A stretch of DNA of 6,539 nucleotides from Pseudomonadota bacterium (lineage in GTDB: Bacteria; Desulfobacterota; Desulfovibrionia; Desulfovibrionales; Desulfovibrionaceae): NCBI GenBank assembly GCA_023426275.1, contig JAFABC010000111.1, positions 1 through 6,539 on the forward strand, in the 5' to 3' direction. This document shows, in pieces, positions 4,645 to 6,539 of the stretch; position 1 is the stretch's first letter, and every line of letters starts with the position of its first letter. The notes under the pieces are model-generated. The model saw nothing but the letters and a program-made list of their open reading frames with translations. It did no database searches and was not told the origin of the DNA. Both the position numbers and the translations under genes were made by a program.

Positions 4645-5063
4645 ATCGGGCCTGCGCGTCGGTGCGGCGCCTTGGGAGGATCGGCTGTGGCCGATCCTCC
4701 CGGGCCCGGCAGGGGAAACCGGCCGGGAAACGCCCGGGACGACGGCGCGGCCTCCAGCGCGCGCGTGCTGAAGAAACGCGGCGCACGCGCGGCGGGAGAT
4801 CGGCCCCGCCGCCAATCCATACTACCAAACGCGGCGACTCCCGGCGATCGGCCGGGATGTGCCTGCGGGCTCCGCCTGGGGAGCATGCTGTCGGGGCTTG
4901 TGAAAAAAAGCGCTTCACCCCGGGTCGTTCGTCGCGCCTTCGCGCCGGCCGGGGGGCCGGGGCGGCCAGGCCGGGAAGTCGCGATGCGCCGGGAGATGCG
5001 CAACGGTTCCGGACAGTTGGGAAAACGACATTGGCGTAAGCCTGTAAAGGAGTGAGAAGCATC
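4645..5063. other. Gene-free 419-nt gap before the transporter
   Basis: The gap is extremely G+C-rich, and I see no convincing gene on either strand. Open frames here have arginine/proline/alanine-rich, unstructured translations. Besides the 12-bp hairpin at 4674-4701 there is a second imperfectly placed inverted repeat, GCGCGTGC (4761-4768) with GCACGCGC (4783-4790). No clear sigma-70 or sigma-54 promoter is visible. AAAGGAG (5046-5052) is the transporter's ribosome-binding site. The length suggests an independent transcription unit or a long 5' leader for the transporter. Confidence 0.5.
4674..4701 (+). terminator. Perfect 12-bp hairpin after the reductase gene, possible terminator
   Basis: GGGAGGATCGGC (4674-4685) pairs perfectly with GCCGATCCTCCC (4690-4701) around a TGTG loop, 29 nt after the reductase stop. 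No T-run follows (the next bases are GGGCCCGGC), so it is not a classical intrinsic terminator. It could act as a 3' stability element or a T-less terminator closing the cluster. Confidence 0.45.
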
Positions 5064-6485
5064 ATGGCGGAAGGCACCTTGGAAAAAATGGCGGGCGCGG
5101 GCGCGTCCTCCCTGCTGCCGCAGGACGAGGTCTGCGTCGGCGTCCCGGGAGAGGCGACGCCGACCGGGCGGTTCGCCAACAACTATTTCGACGGCATTCC
5201 CGTCAGCGGCGTCCATAAGTTCGTCTTTTTCATCATCATGGCCGCCTACTTTTTCGAACAGCTCGACAACTGGAATTTCGGTTTCGTGGCCCCGGCCATG
5301 TCCCAGTCCTGGGACCTCAAGATGACCGACATCGCCACCATCGTCTTCTGGTACTTCATCGGCATGACCTCGGGGGGCTTTCTCGGCGGCGTCATTTCCG
5401 ACCTGATCGGTCGGCGAAAGACCTTCCTGTGCTCCATCCTGGTCTTTTCCATCTCGTCCATCATCACCGGTTTCACGGACAGCTTCGTGATCTTCACGAT
5501 CTTTCGCGCCCTGACCGGGTTCGGCGTCTTCTGCATGATGGTCACCTCCCAGGCCTATATCGCGGAGATGGCTCCCTGCGAGAGCCGCGGCAAATGGCAG
5601 GGGAAGGTGGCGGCCGTGGGGTTTTGCGCGGTGCCCGTGGTCGCGTTTTTGTGTCGCATCATCATTCCCACGGGCCCCGAGGCCTGGCGCTTGATCTTTT
5701 ACGCCGGCGGCGTGGGCCTTGTCGCCTTCCTGTTCGGGCTGCGCTACCTCAAGGAATCGCCTCGCTGGCTGGTTTCCCGGGGCCGGATCGCCGAGGCGGA
5801 AGAGGTCGTCGCCTTCATCACCCACAAAAATATCGACCTGTCCGAGGCGGCCAGGCGGGTGGAGCCCAAGGTCGATGTGGTGCACGTGCTGACGGGCATG
5901 TTCACCAGCCGCTACCTGCTGCGCACGACGCTGCTCATCCTGCTTTTCATCACCATCACGCCGGCCGGCTTCCTGTTGACGACCTGGACCACGCAGCTCA
6001 TCAAGATGAAGGGTTTTTCCGTCACGGACAGCCTGACCGCCGCCACCATCATCAGCATCGGCGTGCCGGTCGGCTGCTTTCTGGCCTCCCTGGTCTCGGA
6101 CATGGGCGGCCGTAAGGTTCCGCTGACGATTCTTTCCGGCATCACCGGCTGCTGTGCCTTTGCCTTCGCTTTCATGGACGGCCTGGTCGGCCTTATCGTC
6201 GCCGGGTTCTGCGTGACCGTGGTCAACATGGCCGTGAACTTCATCCTGTTTTCCTACACGGCCGAGTCCTACCCGACCAGGATGCGCAACACGGCCACCG
6301 GGTTTCACAACGGCCTGGCGCGCCTGTCCGTGTCCGCCTCCCAGCCGCTGATCCCGATGATCCATCAGGCCTACGGCTTTGCCGGCGTGTTTGGCGCGGT
6401 GGGCACGCTTTACCTGCTTCCGGTCATTCCGGTGCTCATCTGGGGCAAGCGCACCGGCGGCAAGAGTCTTGAGGAAATCGAATAA
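5064..6485 (+). CDS. MFS transporter, sugar/organic-acid porter type (12 TM)
   Basis: A 473-residue inner-membrane proton-coupled transporter. A hydrophilic N-terminal tail of about 50 residues precedes the first membrane segment, and hydrophobic segments follow in a 6+6 layout with a central loop (about 230-285). Visible MFS motifs are GGVISDLIGRRKT (motif A, 108-120), YIAEMAPCESRG (165-176), ESPRWL (231-236) after TM6, a second motif-A-like SDMGGRK (345-351), and AESYPTRMRNTATGF (400-414). These match the sugar-porter/SV2/aromatic-acid branch, but the substrate cannot be read from sequence. ATG 5064 is chosen because AAAGGAG (5046-5052) lies 11 nt upstream. The in-frame GTG at 5052 overlaps that site. 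It follows the reductase gene by 419 nt in the same direction. Import of a substrate for the upstream hydrolase is possible but rests on position alone. Confidence 0.88.
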   Translation: MAEGTLEKMAGAGASSLLPQDEVCVGVPGEATPTGRFANNYFDGIPVSGVHKFVFFIIMAAYFFEQLDNWNFGFVAPAMSQSWDLKMTDIATIVFWYFIGMTSGGFLGGVISDLIGRRKTFLCSILVFSISSIITGFTDSFVIFTIFRALTGFGVFCMMVTSQAYIAEMAPCESRGKWQGKVAAVGFCAVPVVAFLCRIIIPTGPEAWRLIFYAGGVGLVAFLFGLRYLKESPRWLVSRGRIAEAEEVVAFITHKNIDLSEAARRVEPKVDVVHVLTGMFTSRYLLRTTLLILLFITITPAGFLLTTWTTQLIKMKGFSVTDSLTAATIISIGVPVGCFLASLVSDMGGRKVPLTILSGITGCCAFAFAFMDGLVGLIVAGFCVTVVNMAVNFILFSYTAESYPTRMRNTATGFHNGLARLSVSASQPLIPMIHQAYGFAGVFGAVGTLYLLPVIPVLIWGKRTGGKSLEEIE

Positions 6486-6539
6486 CCGGACTGTCGCGAG
6501 GCTGTCCGGCAGGCCCGGCCCTGGGCCGTGGCGCGCAGG
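6486..6539 (+). terminator. Possible hairpin terminator after the transporter, cut by window end
   Basis: CCGGAC (6486-6491) pairs with GTCCGG (6504-6509) directly after the stop. A second GGCCC/GGGCC repeat follows (about 6512-6527). No T-run is present before the window ends, so termination cannot be confirmed. Confidence 0.25.

Noticed and set aside
3670..4815. 381-codon minus-strand open frame opposite the reductase gene
   Set aside because: It is a compositional shadow of the reductase gene, with no recognisable motifs.
4662..5055. Plus-strand open frames in the gap before the transporter
   Set aside because: The Arg/Pro/Ala/Gly-rich translations have no hydrophobic core and no ribosome-binding site, as expected by chance in very G+C-rich DNA.
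5052..5063. GTG start four codons upstream for the transporter
   Set aside because: This GTG overlaps the AAAGGAG ribosome-binding site itself, so ATG 5064 is the better start.
4491..6365. 624-codon minus-strand open frame opposite the transporter and the gap
   Set aside because: The low-complexity Asp/Gly/His/Arg-rich translation is antisense to a clear 12-TM transporter.
1..6539. CRISPR array or other tandem-repeat system
   Set aside because: No regularly spaced repeats of 20 or more bases were seen anywhere in the window.

Overview
The window looks like a high-G+C, anaerobic sulfate-reducing deltaproteobacterium of the Desulfovibrionaceae type. This is inferred from codon usage and from a CPHC thioredoxin next to an atypical thioredoxin reductase. 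That pair resembles the 'desulfothioredoxin'/TR3 system known from Desulfovibrio vulgaris. No species is claimed.

There are two halves with different histories. Positions 1 to about 1439 look like the end of an acquired island. They hold the right end of an IS256-family insertion sequence (transposase C-terminus plus terminal repeat), an A+T-rich DUF2971 gene, a 32-codon minus-strand reading frame, and the C-terminal remnant of a tyrosine integrase, also on the minus strand. The island stops at a displaced 3' part of a tRNA-Lys(TTT)-like gene (1440-1484). It starts at the anticodon loop and its 5' half is missing, as expected for an attR junction. A strong intrinsic terminator (1496-1530), probably the original tRNA terminator, follows.

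Positions 1531 to the end are G+C-rich and look like resident chromosome. A 296-nt leader (1531-1826) carries two perfect inverted repeats flanking a promoter-like A+T-rich stretch. Then comes a compact cluster: a cytoplasmic sulfatase-fold hydrolase with Thr where sulfatases have Cys or Ser, a CPHC thioredoxin, and a thioredoxin-reductase-like flavoprotein that lacks the usual NADPH 2'-phosphate motif. After a 419-nt gene-free gap containing a 12-bp hairpin comes an MFS transporter of the sugar/organic-acid porter type.

The thioredoxin and its reductase very probably form one electron-transfer pair, likely NADH-linked. The hydrolase sits upstream in the same orientation, 51 nt from the thioredoxin gene, and may be co-transcribed. 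The transporter could import its ester substrate, but it has a separate leader and the link is only positional. The parts most worth following up are the Thr-type hydrolase coupled to an atypical thioredoxin system, the two candidate operators ahead of it, and the decayed island junction.
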